DNA of 64,000 nucleotides from SpSt-333 sp040751955 (GTDB taxonomy: Bacteria > Bacteroidota > Ignavibacteria > UBA10030 > UBA8401): positions 9,169 through 73,168 of the forward strand of contig JBFMFY010000011.1 in assembly GCA_040751955.1 (NCBI GenBank), written 5' to 3'. The notes below the pieces were generated by a model, which worked only from the letters and a program-made list of their open reading frames with translations, did no database searches and was not told where the DNA came from. The translations under genes were made by a program, and so were the position numbers. Positions 1 through 8,036 of this stretch are shown piece after piece; position 1 is the first letter of the stretch; each line of letters begins with the position of its first letter.

Positions 1-1411
1 GGCTGTTTTCTCTTGTGTGACATTCATTGCATTGAACAGTTTTCTCTTTCGGTGATACCATGTGATTGATAGGCCAGTACATTTCAGTTTTAGCAAAAAT
101 GTATTGCCCGCTGTAGGGAAGACCGACATAGTCCATACCGTGCTGTATTGACGATTGCCAATCAAAATCTTTCCAGAAACCGCCTTCTCCTTTTTTGTTG
201 GCAAATGTTTTCGGCTGTACGATCATTTTATTAACAGGATCGTACGGCTGCTTTGCACGGTGAATTTTTACGGGGATGATCTTTGCATCGGGATCATTGT
301 AACTGCCGTGCAATGTATTCATTTGAATTGGAATGTCTGCAGAAATCGTATCTCCGGTGAGATAGTGCGATGCCGTTCCGTTGAACCACACATATTCCGG
401 TTTTACGTTTTGTTTCCAGGTAAATGTTCCTTTGATCGAGGCGTATGTGATGTTGCCGAGTGAATCAAATGTTTCAATCGGTTTTCCGTCAACAAGTTTA
501 CCTGCCGTTGACCAATCCCACTCCATTTTGGTCGCATTGACTTTTGCGTATTCCGGGATGTGGCATGTTTGGCAGGCGACTTTCAATGTATGTTCGTTGA
601 TGACATCATTCTCGTGCGGTGTCTCGGTATGGCATTGTTCACACGTCGATCGGTTGCGGTTCATCGAAGAAAGTGAATACACTTTGCCGAGCATTTGATG
701 TTGTTTAGTTTTGTGACAGTCAACGCATTCAAGATTTGCGCCGTCACTTGCCATGTGCACATCAACGTCGCGATGCGTGTCGAACAACGCCTTTTCAAGA
801 TCGCCGTGTTTCACATTGTTACCGCCGCCGCCGAAGAAATGGCATGTGCCGCAGTTCGATTTTGTCGGTTTCCCCACACGCTGCGCAACAAAGGAAAGAT
901 CCACAGACGGATCGGGCATTCCTGCTCCCGCAGATTTTTTTACGTACGTCTCGCTGTTGTCGTGGCAGGCAAGGCAATCGACATTCAGCGGATTGGTGAA
1001 GTCAAAATTCTTATCTTCCCACCCGTAGCCGATGTGGCATTTGTTGCACGACTGTTCGTTGGTTGAAATGCCGATGCAGAAATTGTTCAGGATGTTCTTC
1101 TTTCCCACGTAACGAATGCCACGCCCTTCTATATATTCTTCTCTTTCCCAATTCCAGTGCGATGACTTCATCACTTCGGTGTGGCGTTCCGTATGGCATT
1201 CAATACATGCGGCAGTCACTTCCTGTGGTTTTGCGAAATGCTTCCTTAATTGAGGAAACTTAGAATGGTCAACAGACGTTTTTTCTTTTTTCGAATATTG
1301 TTCTTTTAATTCTGCAAGCGGTGTCGGTTCGACGTCTTTTTTTGTAATTGTGGCAACAAAGTAGAGTGCGATGATTCCAAATGCGATGAGAGGTATGATG
1401 AATCGTTTCAT
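1..1411 (-). CDS. octaheme c-type cytochrome, tetrathionate reductase (OTR) family, 3' end cut by window edge
   Basis: Reading the minus strand from the ATG at 1411 gives 470 codons without a stop, running off position 1. Eight CXXCH haem-binding motifs begin at residues 69, 122, 146, 187, 229, 257, 280 and 461. The stretch CGTCHFFGGGG followed by VKHGDLE (about residue 187) and CVDCHKTKQH (229) are typical of the octaheme tetrathionate reductase family, whose Shewanella member reduces tetrathionate, nitrite and hydroxylamine in vitro. The N-terminus (MKRFIIPLIAFGIIALYF) is a signal peptide or membrane anchor, so the protein should act in the periplasm. Only the last few residues seem to be missing. 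It lies 91 bases behind the MerR gene on the same strand. The physiological substrate cannot be read from sequence: tetrathionate, nitrite or another N/S oxyanion are all possible. Confidence 0.85.
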   Translation of the reverse strand, partial: MKRFIIPLIAFGIIALYFVATITKKDVEPTPLAELKEQYSKKEKTSVDHSKFPQLRKHFAKPQEVTAACIECHTERHTEVMKSSHWNWEREEYIEGRGIRYVGKKNILNNFCIGISTNEQSCNKCHIGYGWEDKNFDFTNPLNVDCLACHDNSETYVKKSAGAGMPDPSVDLSFVAQRVGKPTKSNCGTCHFFGGGGNNVKHGDLEKALFDTHRDVDVHMASDGANLECVDCHKTKQHQMLGKVYSLSSMNRNRSTCEQCHTETPHENDVINEHTLKVACQTCHIPEYAKVNATKMEWDWSTAGKLVDGKPIETFDSLGNITYASIKGTFTWKQNVKPEYVWFNGTASHYLTGDTISADIPIQMNTLHGSYNDPDAKIIPVKIHRAKQPYDPVNKMIVQPKTFANKKGEGGFWKDFDWQSSIQHGMDYVGLPYSGQYIFAKTEMYWPINHMVSPKEKTVQCNECHTRENS

Positions 1412-1443
1412 ATTTTGTCATAATTAGGGGGTTCGGGTTTCAA

Positions 1444-1495
1444 GTCTCACGTTTCAAGCAATTGTTTTTTATGCATGAAACCTGAATCATGAGAC
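1444..1495. repeat. imperfect hairpin repeat, GTTTCA/TGAAAC family
   Basis: GTCTCACGTTTCA (1444-1456) faces TGAAAC (1476-1481) and TGAGAC (1490-1495), giving a bulged stem in the gap between the MerR gene and the cytochrome gene. Very similar material occurs at 17192-17243. It could act as an attenuator between the two minus-strand genes, but it looks like one member of a dispersed family. Confidence 0.5.
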
Positions 1496-1502
1496 ATTTT
1501 TA

Positions 1503-1943
1503 CTATACCGCAATTCTCTGTGCAATTGCTGATTTTATCTTTTCGCAATTGCTTGCAAGTTTATAGACGTCGCACAACCGACACTCCCTTACAGCACAAA
1601 CTGAGTGTTCATGCTTGTACGTCCAACAACCGCCGGAATGATTTTGAAATGCCGGGCATGCAGTGCGTTCTTGCTGGCTGCATTGGATAATATCCCAGCA
1701 GGGGATCATTGCGTGAATACGCTTCATTCCTTCGATGCTGATTTTATCTTCATTGATGGCTCTGCGGATGCATTCGAGACGTTCGATGTCTGCATCGGAA
1801 TACAGGCGCTGGTTTCCTGTAGTTTTGAAAGGAGCGATAAGACCTTCGCTTTCATACATCCGCAGCGTCTGAACGGAAACATTTAACATCCGTGCAGCGG
1901 TGCCAATCGAATAAAGGGGAGTATCGGAAGTTTGCGTCGTCAT
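1503..1943 (-). CDS. MerR-family regulator with C-terminal cysteine-rich two-CW-like domain
   Basis: The first ~80 residues form a MerR-type winged helix (YSIGTAARMLNVSVQTLRMYE, then GNQRLYSDADIERLECI). The C-terminal half carries eight cysteines in the arrangement CWDIIQC, ACPAF, GCW, VC, CRLC, NC, which resembles the 'two-CW' domain found on some redox or signalling proteins. The ATG at 1943 is preferred over a TTG at 1964, because the TTG lies inside a long palindrome; no good Shine-Dalgarno sequence is visible for either. The gene is read towards the octaheme cytochrome, so it may control that gene and itself. The cysteines suggest a metal, Fe-S or thiol sensor; this is inference. A HspR-like MerR is less likely because of the cysteine tail. 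Confidence 0.8.
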   Translation of the reverse strand: MTTQTSDTPLYSIGTAARMLNVSVQTLRMYESEGLIAPFKTTGNQRLYSDADIERLECIRRAINEDKISIEGMKRIHAMIPCWDIIQCSQQERTACPAFQNHSGGCWTYKHEHSVCAVRECRLCDVYKLASNCEKIKSAIAQRIAV

Positions 1944-1990
1944 ATCTACAATTATAGTTGGCAAGTTTTATGCCATGGATAATTGTAGAT
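1944..1990. promoter_or_regulatory. 47-bp near-perfect palindrome abutting the MerR start codon
   Basis: The outer arms ATCTACAATTAT (1944-1955) and ATAATTGTAGAT (1979-1990) are perfect 12-bp inverted repeats. The inner arms TGGCA (1959-1963) and TGCCA (1971-1975) share the same centre (1967). The left arm touches the ATG of the MerR gene (1941-1943). It may be a long operator for MerR autoregulation or a hairpin in the 5' leader that covers the start site. Confidence 0.75.
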
Positions 1991-2046
1991 TTGCTTTCAA
2001 TTTCGGCTTAATCAGCCTATATTGTCTTCTATCTTTTGCAAAACAA

Positions 2047-2116
2047 CGAAATTTCGATTCTTATCAATGACAAAATTGTCGCAACACCCGCCATAAATTC
2101 TTGTATTTTACAAGAA
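2047..2116. promoter_or_regulatory. palindromes upstream of the ppdK promoter
   Basis: Three short dyads lie just upstream of the sigma-54 promoter: CGAAATTTCG (2047-2056), GACAA-AA-TTGTC at about 2070-2081, and TTCTTGTA-TTT-TACAAGAA (2098-2116, perfect 8-bp arms). They may be activator or repressor sites. The last ends only 5 bases before the -24 box, which is closer than usual for an enhancer site. Confidence 0.45.
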
Positions 2117-2121
2117 TCTCG

Positions 2122-2137
2122 TGGCACTTTAATTGCA
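2122..2137 (+). promoter_or_regulatory. sigma-54 (-24/-12) promoter of ppdK
   Basis: TGGCAC-TTTAA-TTGCA matches the RpoN consensus TGGCAC-N5-TTGC, with the invariant GG and GC exactly 10 bases apart. The predicted start of transcription would be near 2148, about 90 bases before the ppdK ATG. I found no other equally good site in the intergenic regions that I read. It would need an enhancer-binding activator. Confidence 0.75.
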
Positions 2138-2235
2138 CTCACGGAAACAGATTTTTATAGTACGCCGAATGTGTATGAAAAAGTCTGATTTCACTTTTAC
2201 CAATCATTTGTGCTTTAGAAAGGATAATTTTCACA

Positions 2236-4986
2236 ATGCCAAAGTATGTCTATAGTTTTGGCGGTGGCCGCGCCGAAGGAAAAGCCGACATGAAAGCATT
2301 GCTCGGAGGCAAAGGAGCAAATCTTGCTGAAATGACAAACATCGGCTTACCGGTTCCCCCCGGATTTACAATTACAACCGAAGTATGCACGTATTACTAC
2401 GCGCACAACAGACACTACCCGACAACGCTCGCAAAAGAAGTGTATCAAGCAACACAGAAACTGAACAAAGCAATGAAAGCAAAGTTCGGCGATCCGAAGA
2501 ATCCTTTGCTGGTTTCGGTTCGCTCGGGCGCGCGTTCATCAATGCCCGGCATGATGGATACAATTTTAAACCTCGGCATGAACGATGTTGTTGCGGAAGG
2601 GTTGATCGAGAAGACGAAGAATCCCCGTTTCGTGTATGATTCGTACCGCCGATTTGTACAGATGTACGGCGATGTCGTGATGGGTGTGCGTCCTGTTGGC
2701 AAGCATGACAAGGATCCATTTGAAGTAATCATCGAACACAAAAAGAAATCGAAGCAGGTTCAGCTTGATACCGATTTGACCGCGGAAGATTTAAAAGATC
2801 TTGTGCAACTGTTCAAGAAAGCAATCAAAGAAAACACCGGAAAAGAATTTCCGGAAGATCCCGAAGAACAATTATGGGGAGCAGTCGGCGCCGTGTTTGG
2901 TTCATGGAATAATGAGCGTGCCATCGCATACCGTAAGATGAATAATATTCCCGGTTCATGGGGAACAGCAGTGAATGTGCAAGCGATGGTGTACGGCAAT
3001 ATGGGAGAGAATTCCGGAACAGGTGTTGCTTTCACGCGCAATGCTGCAACAGGTGAAGATGAATTCTACGGCGAATATCTGATGAACGCGCAAGGCGAAG
3101 ATGTTGTTGCCGGTATCCGCACCCCTCTGCCGATTGTTGAATTAAAGAAAGCACGCCCGCAAATCTACAAACAACTCGATAACATCCGCAGGATTCTTGA
3201 AAAACATTTCCGAGACATGATGGATATCGAATTCACAATCCAGGAAGGCGTATTGTTCATGCTGCAATGCCGCGTCGGTAAACGCACGGCGCTGGCAGCG
3301 ATCCGCATTGCGATCGATATGGTAAAAGAACGCCTTATTGACGACAATGAAGCGTTGATGAGAATCGAACCTGATGCTTTGAACCAACTGCTCCGGCCGG
3401 TGTTCGACCTGAAAGAAAAAGATGCCGCAATACAAGGGGGACGTATGCTGGCAAAAGGATTGAACGCCGGTCCCGGTGCGGCTTCAGGCCGCATCGTTTT
3501 CTCCGCACCCGATGCCGAAGAGTGGAGAGCGAAAGGTGAACAAGTGATACTCTGCCGTGCTGAAACTTCTCCGGAAGACATCAAAGGAATGGATGCAGCG
3601 GAAGGTATCCTCACCGCATTCGGAGGAATGACCTCACACGCAGCGCTCGTTGCACGTCAGATGGGAAAAGTCTGTGTCGTTGGCTGCTCAGCACTGCATA
3701 TTGATTACTCGTCACACTCGATGAAAGTGAACGGAAAGACGATTCATCAGGGCGATTGGATTTCCATTGACGGTTCCACGGGTGAAGTGATGGAAGGGAA
3801 AATTGCAACACGTCCTTCCGAAGTAATGGAAGTGCTCATCAGCAAAACGCTCGATCCGAAAGATGCGCCGACCTATCAACTGTTTGCAAAGATCATGTCG
3901 TGGGCAGACAAGTATCGCAAATTGAATGTCCGCACAAATGCCGATCAACCGGATCAGGCATCGAATGCCGTTGCGTTCGGTGCAGAAGGTATCGGTCTCT
4001 GCCGCACGGAACATATGTTCTTCGGCGAAGGAAAGATCGGTCCGATGCGTGAGATGATTCTTGCGGAAACGGAAGAAGACCGCAAGAAAGCATTGGCGAA
4101 ACTGCTGCCGCTGCAGCGTCAGGATTTTGAAGGGATCTTCCGTGCAATGGGAGGGCGTCCCGTCACCATCCGCACGATTGATCCTCCGCTGCATGAGTTC
4201 TTGCCGCACGATAAGGAAACACAGAAAGCATTGGCGCAGGAGATGGGAATCTCGTTTGAAAAAATTCACCGCCGTGTTCAGGACTTGCACGAATTCAATC
4301 CCATGCTCGGGTTCCGCGGATGCCGTCTCGGTATCATCTATCCTGAGATCACAGAGATGCAAAGCCGTGCAATTATCGAAGCGGCAGCAAATGTGATCAA
4401 GGAAGGAACTCCTGCACTGCCGGAAATTATGATCCCGCTCGTCGGCAATGTGAAGGAACTCGAACATCAGGCTGCGATCGTCCATCGAGTTGCCGAAGAA
4501 GTGATGAAAGAGAAGAACATGAAGTTGAAGTACCATGTCGGCACGATGATCGAAGTGCCGCGCGGCGCACTGACTGCGAACGAGATTGCGAAAGTTGCCG
4601 AGTTCTTCAGTTTCGGCACGAACGATTTAACACAGACCACTCTTGGCGTCAGCCGCGATGATTCTGCGCGTTTCCTCACACCGTACGTCGAGAAAGAGAT
4701 CTACGTGAAAGATCCGTTTGAAGCGATCGACCAGTCCGGTGTCGGCGAATTGATGAAGATCGCTGTCGAAAAAGGACGCTCTACAAAGAGCACGCTGAAG
4801 ATCGGCATTTGCGGCGAGCATGGTGGAGAACCGTCGAGCGTGGAATTCTGTCACAGGATCGGATTGAACTACGTCAGTTGTTCGCCGTTCCGAGTACCGA
4901 TCGCACGATTGGCGGCGGCTCGCGCAGCGTTAAGAGATATCAAAGCAGCAAAAACAAAAAAGACAACAAAGAAGAAAAAGAAATAA
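2236..4986 (+). CDS. ppdK: pyruvate, phosphate dikinase
   Basis: Interconverts pyruvate + ATP + Pi and phosphoenolpyruvate + AMP + PPi in the cytosol. At 916 residues it is slightly longer than the usual ~875-900. The N-terminal nucleotide-binding domain starts with GGKGANLAEMTNIGLPVPPG. The phosphohistidine domain has GGMTSHAALVARQMGK, with the catalytic His at residue 468. The C-terminal PEP-binding barrel ends with GICGEHGGEP (catalytic Cys at residue 859). A lysine-rich tail (KTKKTTKKKKK) follows the last helix and explains part of the extra length. AGAAAGGA lies before the ATG. The sigma-54 promoter at 2122-2137 suggests expression tied to a two-component or starvation signal. Confidence 0.97.
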   Translation: MPKYVYSFGGGRAEGKADMKALLGGKGANLAEMTNIGLPVPPGFTITTEVCTYYYAHNRHYPTTLAKEVYQATQKLNKAMKAKFGDPKNPLLVSVRSGARSSMPGMMDTILNLGMNDVVAEGLIEKTKNPRFVYDSYRRFVQMYGDVVMGVRPVGKHDKDPFEVIIEHKKKSKQVQLDTDLTAEDLKDLVQLFKKAIKENTGKEFPEDPEEQLWGAVGAVFGSWNNERAIAYRKMNNIPGSWGTAVNVQAMVYGNMGENSGTGVAFTRNAATGEDEFYGEYLMNAQGEDVVAGIRTPLPIVELKKARPQIYKQLDNIRRILEKHFRDMMDIEFTIQEGVLFMLQCRVGKRTALAAIRIAIDMVKERLIDDNEALMRIEPDALNQLLRPVFDLKEKDAAIQGGRMLAKGLNAGPGAASGRIVFSAPDAEEWRAKGEQVILCRAETSPEDIKGMDAAEGILTAFGGMTSHAALVARQMGKVCVVGCSALHIDYSSHSMKVNGKTIHQGDWISIDGSTGEVMEGKIATRPSEVMEVLISKTLDPKDAPTYQLFAKIMSWADKYRKLNVRTNADQPDQASNAVAFGAEGIGLCRTEHMFFGEGKIGPMREMILAETEEDRKKALAKLLPLQRQDFEGIFRAMGGRPVTIRTIDPPLHEFLPHDKETQKALAQEMGISFEKIHRRVQDLHEFNPMLGFRGCRLGIIYPEITEMQSRAIIEAAANVIKEGTPALPEIMIPLVGNVKELEHQAAIVHRVAEEVMKEKNMKLKYHVGTMIEVPRGALTANEIAKVAEFFSFGTNDLTQTTLGVSRDDSARFLTPYVEKEIYVKDPFEAIDQSGVGELMKIAVEKGRSTKSTLKIGICGEHGGEPSSVEFCHRIGLNYVSCSPFRVPIARLAAARAALRDIKAAKTKKTTKKKKK

Positions 4987-4993
4987 CTTATAC

Positions 4994-5025
4994 TTGGCAG
5001 GTCGGCGTTAACGCCGACCCGCCAA
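4994..5025. repeat. perfect 20-bp palindrome, copy 1
   Basis: GGTCGGCGTT-AACGCCGACC (5000-5019) is a perfect palindrome, extended by TTGGC/GCCAA after one mismatch. The same 20 bases occur at 57731-57750. It sits between ppdK and the next gene, where it could end transcription or be a small mobile repeat; no T-run follows. Confidence 0.75.
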
Positions 5026-5039
5026 CGTAGGGGGCACCC

Positions 5040-5306
5040 ATGATGAACGCAAAAGAACGCATGCACAATTCGATTGAGCATGTGATTGACGATGTGCTGA
5101 AGATGCAAGACCTTGTCATTAAACTCTCCCGCGAGATCCATGAATTGCACGTAACGCACGAGCACACGACAAAACTTGCAATGATGAAAGAACAGATCGG
5201 CGAGCTTCACACGCGGCTCGAAGGAATACAGGAATTCATGATTCTGTGCGAAAACAAAGTCGTACATCCGTCCGATATGAAGACGGAAATTGATGTGATT
5301 CTGTAA
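5040..5306 (+). CDS. small coiled-coil protein of unknown function
   Basis: An 88-residue, charged, almost fully helical protein, with heptad-like spacing from about residue 12 to 70 (VIDDVLKMQDLVIKLSREI, then MMKEQIGELHTRLEGIQEF). It has no signal peptide or membrane segment. A G-rich stretch about 7 bases before the ATG can serve as ribosome binding site; the second ATG (5043) is an alternative. It follows ppdK across a palindromic repeat. I do not recognise the family. The length, coding-like composition and ribosome site favour a real gene. Confidence 0.6.
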   Translation: MMNAKERMHNSIEHVIDDVLKMQDLVIKLSREIHELHVTHEHTTKLAMMKEQIGELHTRLEGIQEFMILCENKVVHPSDMKTEIDVIL

Positions 5307-5946
5307 ATTGAAAAACTGTGGACAAGCAGTTACCCACCGCAAGCGTCGGACGGTGATACGTTCCAGCAGACGTCTTCATAAAACTCGCTACGAAGAACAA
5401 TTTGTATTTTTCAAATTATTCTCTTTCCAAAATTTCCACACTGCTTAAAAATCTCACGTTGAAAATCTAAACATTGCGTGTGTTGTGTGTGCAAAGAATG
5501 AAAAAGAGAATGATTCGCTTTTGCATTTGTAGTAAACTCTCAGCTTCAATCATTTGAAAATCTCACAATCTCTCACACAAAAATTAGCACACTATTTGTG
5601 GTCACAGAGTGTTGTCAAAGGTGATAAATTTTTTCTTTCTGATTTTTCTACACTTCACTTTTTTTATGCACTCAACGATCGATCCCTTTTTTTGGGAGAG
5701 TAAAACGAGTGTTGAATCAAAAAAAATAGTCATACTGAGCGATCTGCCTGCCACAGGCAGGGATATTGCCGTCTGAAATAATCCTTTGACGCATCCCGAT
5801 TAAAAATCAATCGGAACTTGCTCAGGAAGACTATGACGGCGACATCGCGTCGAAGTATGACGGTTCAATCGTGCCAGGTTATTGCGCCACGTAGCAAGTC
5901 AATGCGGTTAACCACCGCCGGAATTTCCTACAAAAGGAACCATACA
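5307..5946. other. 640-bp non-coding gap before the hydrogenase operon
   Basis: AT-rich DNA. The first half has no convincing gene. TTCAA-N4-TTGAA near 5550 and a poor TAnnTTTG-like box (TATTTGTG, about 5594) are the only promoter hints. The right part is occupied by a dispersed repeat (5729-5860). The hydrogenase promoter is presumably here but I cannot place it with confidence. Confidence 0.5.
5729..5860. repeat. dispersed palindromic repeat, GTCAT...ATGAC family
   Basis: The termini GTCATACT and AGTATGAC are perfect 8-bp inverted repeats. Inside are CTGCCTGCCACAGGCAG and CCGATTAAAAATCAATCGG hairpins. The right half (CTTGCTCAGGAAGAC, then GCGTCGAAGTATG) is nearly identical to the repeat inside batC at 28173-28292. 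It extends the reading frame of hoxF upstream, which is why the longer start at 5818 should not be used. Confidence 0.8.
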
Positions 5947-7812
5947 ATGAAAGATCTTTTCCCCGACACTGCGGATGAAGTTGAGATCGGCGAGATTGCG
6001 TACCAGGATACGATGATCAACACGGTCAACACTATCATCAAAAAGTACGACTGCAACACGACGCGTCTGATGGATATCCTGATCGACACGCAGTCCGAGT
6101 TCGGATGCATTCCGCCTCCGATCGTTGCACAAATCTCTCGCACGCTTAACATCTCCATCGTCGATATCGAACAGACACTATCGTTCTACCATTTCTTTTC
6201 CACCAAACCGACCGGCAAGTACACTATCTACCTGAACAACAGCGTCATCGCCAACATGATGGGACGCGAAGAAGTAGCACACACATTTGAGCGTGAAGCG
6301 GGATGTAAGTTCGGCGAAGTTTCTGCCGACGGATTAATCGGGCTTTTCTCGACATCATGCATCGGCATGAGCGATCAAGAACCTGCCGCGCTGATCAACG
6401 GCAAAGTGTTTACGAGATTGACTCCATTCCGTGTGAAAGAGATCATCCGCGACCTGAAGGCGGGGAAGCGGCTTGATGAAGTTGTCGTGGAGGGACTCGG
6501 TGACGGCGCAAACGCGCTGCCGGAGATCCGATCGATGGTGCAGAACAACATCCGAAAAAAGGGACCGATCCTTGCCGACGGATACAAAGCGGGAGAAGCA
6601 CTGAAGAAGATCGTGAAGATGAAACCGGAAGATGTTATAGCGGAAGTGAAACTCTCCAACATCCGCGGGCGCGGCGGTGCGGGATTTCCCACAGGAATGA
6701 AATGGGAAATTTGCCGCAATGCGCCGGGAGACGAAAAATATATTTTCTGCAATGCCGATGAAGGGGAGCCGGGAACATTCAAAGACCGCGTTATCCTCAC
6801 TGAATATCCAAAGATGCTGATGGAAGGGATGGCGGTAGCAGGGTATGCAGTCGGTGCAAGAGAAGGCATTCTGTATGTGCGGTACGAATACAAGTATCTG
6901 CAGGAATATCTCGAAAAGATTATGGACGGCGGCAGGAAGAAAAATTATCTCGGGAAGAATATCTGCGGAAAAGAAGGATTCGATTTCGACATACGGATTC
7001 AGTTTGGCGCCGGTGCATATGTGTGCGGCGAAGAGTCGGCGTTGATCGAGTCTGCCGAAGGAAAGAGAGGCGAACCTCGAGACCGTCCCCCGTTTCCTGT
7101 GGAAAGCGGTTATCTCGAGAAGCCGACAATTGTCAACAATGTCGAGACACTCTGCTCAATTGTGAAGATCATCAATCATGGTGCACCATGGTATCGCTCG
7201 ATGGGAACCAAAGAATCAAGCGGCACGAAACTCCTCAGTATTTCCGGCGACTGCAAGTTTCCCGGCGTGTACGAGATCGAGTGGGGATTTTCAGTGAACG
7301 ACGTGCTCGAAATGGTCGGCGCATCCGATGTGCAGGCGGTGCAGGTGGGGGGACCGTCGGGAACATTGATCGGACCGAACGAATTCAACCGCACGCTCAG
7401 TTACACCGATCTTTCGACCGGAGGCTCGCTAATCATCTTCGACAAGCGGCGCGATCTGTTGAAGGATGTGGTGATGAATTTCCTCAATTTCTTCATTGAC
7501 GAGTCGTGCGGATCGTGTTCCACCTGCCGCAATATTCCGATCTTCCTGCGGCAGAAACTTGAAAAGATTTTGAACTCCCGCGGCGTGCAGAAAGATGTCG
7601 AAGAAATGCTGGAGTGGGCAAAAATATTGAAAGCGAGCCGCTGCGGACTCGGACTGACGGCGGCAAATCCTGTAGTGACCAGCATAAAAAATTTCCGTCA
7701 ATTGTACGACAAAAAAATTCAGCACGGCAAAGACTATGACAGCAATTTTGACATGCTTCTTGCGGTGAAAGAATCGTGCGATGCGGTGGGAAGAGTGCCG
7801 CAGTTGAATTGA
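5947..7812 (+). CDS. hoxF: NAD-reducing hydrogenase diaphorase subunit HoxF (NuoE-like + NuoF-like)
   Basis: A 621-residue subunit that passes electrons between NAD(H) and the iron-sulphur chain of the soluble hydrogenase. Residues ~20-160 are a NuoE/HoxE-like thioredoxin-fold domain; residues ~180-600 are NuoF-like. The FMN/NADH site shows GRGGAGFPTG (from residue 241) and CNADEGEPGTFKDR; the 4Fe-4S site is CGSCSTC (521-527) plus Cys566. In the NuoE-like part only two of the four usual cluster cysteines are seen (120 and 138), so its 2Fe-2S cluster may be absent or altered. The ATG at 5947 is chosen because AAAAGGAAC precedes it; an in-frame start at 5818 only adds repeat-derived sequence. 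No separate hoxE gene is present. Confidence 0.93.
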   Translation: MKDLFPDTADEVEIGEIAYQDTMINTVNTIIKKYDCNTTRLMDILIDTQSEFGCIPPPIVAQISRTLNISIVDIEQTLSFYHFFSTKPTGKYTIYLNNSVIANMMGREEVAHTFEREAGCKFGEVSADGLIGLFSTSCIGMSDQEPAALINGKVFTRLTPFRVKEIIRDLKAGKRLDEVVVEGLGDGANALPEIRSMVQNNIRKKGPILADGYKAGEALKKIVKMKPEDVIAEVKLSNIRGRGGAGFPTGMKWEICRNAPGDEKYIFCNADEGEPGTFKDRVILTEYPKMLMEGMAVAGYAVGAREGILYVRYEYKYLQEYLEKIMDGGRKKNYLGKNICGKEGFDFDIRIQFGAGAYVCGEESALIESAEGKRGEPRDRPPFPVESGYLEKPTIVNNVETLCSIVKIINHGAPWYRSMGTKESSGTKLLSISGDCKFPGVYEIEWGFSVNDVLEMVGASDVQAVQVGGPSGTLIGPNEFNRTLSYTDLSTGGSLIIFDKRRDLLKDVVMNFLNFFIDESCGSCSTCRNIPIFLRQKLEKILNSRGVQKDVEEMLEWAKILKASRCGLGLTAANPVVTSIKNFRQLYDKKIQHGKDYDSNFDMLLAVKESCDAVGRVPQLN

Positions 7813-7846
7813 GTTTGGAGGAAGATGTGGTAAAATATGAATGTGT

Positions 7847-7967
7847 GTCATTATGAATCCCGCTTGAGCGGGATGAAGAATCCGGCTGTGCGGAAGCAGT
7901 CATAGTATTTCCCACGCTGTAATCAGATTCTTCGTCCCGATTGAACACCTTCGGGACTAAGAGTGAC
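7847..7967. repeat. dispersed palindromic repeat between hoxF and hoxU
   Basis: Begins GTCATTATGAATCCCGC and ends near GAGTGAC, with internal CCCGCTTGAGCGGG and GTCCCGATTG...TTCGGGAC hairpins. It belongs to the GTCAT...ATGAC group and sits inside the hydrogenase operon. The left half is close to that of the elements at 22328 and 59464 (GAATCCCG...CGGGA.GAAGAATC). Confidence 0.75.
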
Positions 7968-8036
7968 CACTGGTATAACGTTCAATAAGTAACCGGTATC
8001 AAGTATCCAGTATCAAGAGTATTTTCTGAGGAAATC

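Noticed and set aside
155..1263. Several plus-strand reading frames of 66-123 codons
   Set aside because: They are shadows of the minus-strand octaheme cytochrome, whose frame shows eight CXXCH motifs at family spacing.
5818..5946. Longer start for hoxF
   Set aside because: The extra 43 codons are read from a dispersed repeat and lack family similarity; the ATG at 5947 has a ribosome site and gives a normal N-terminus.
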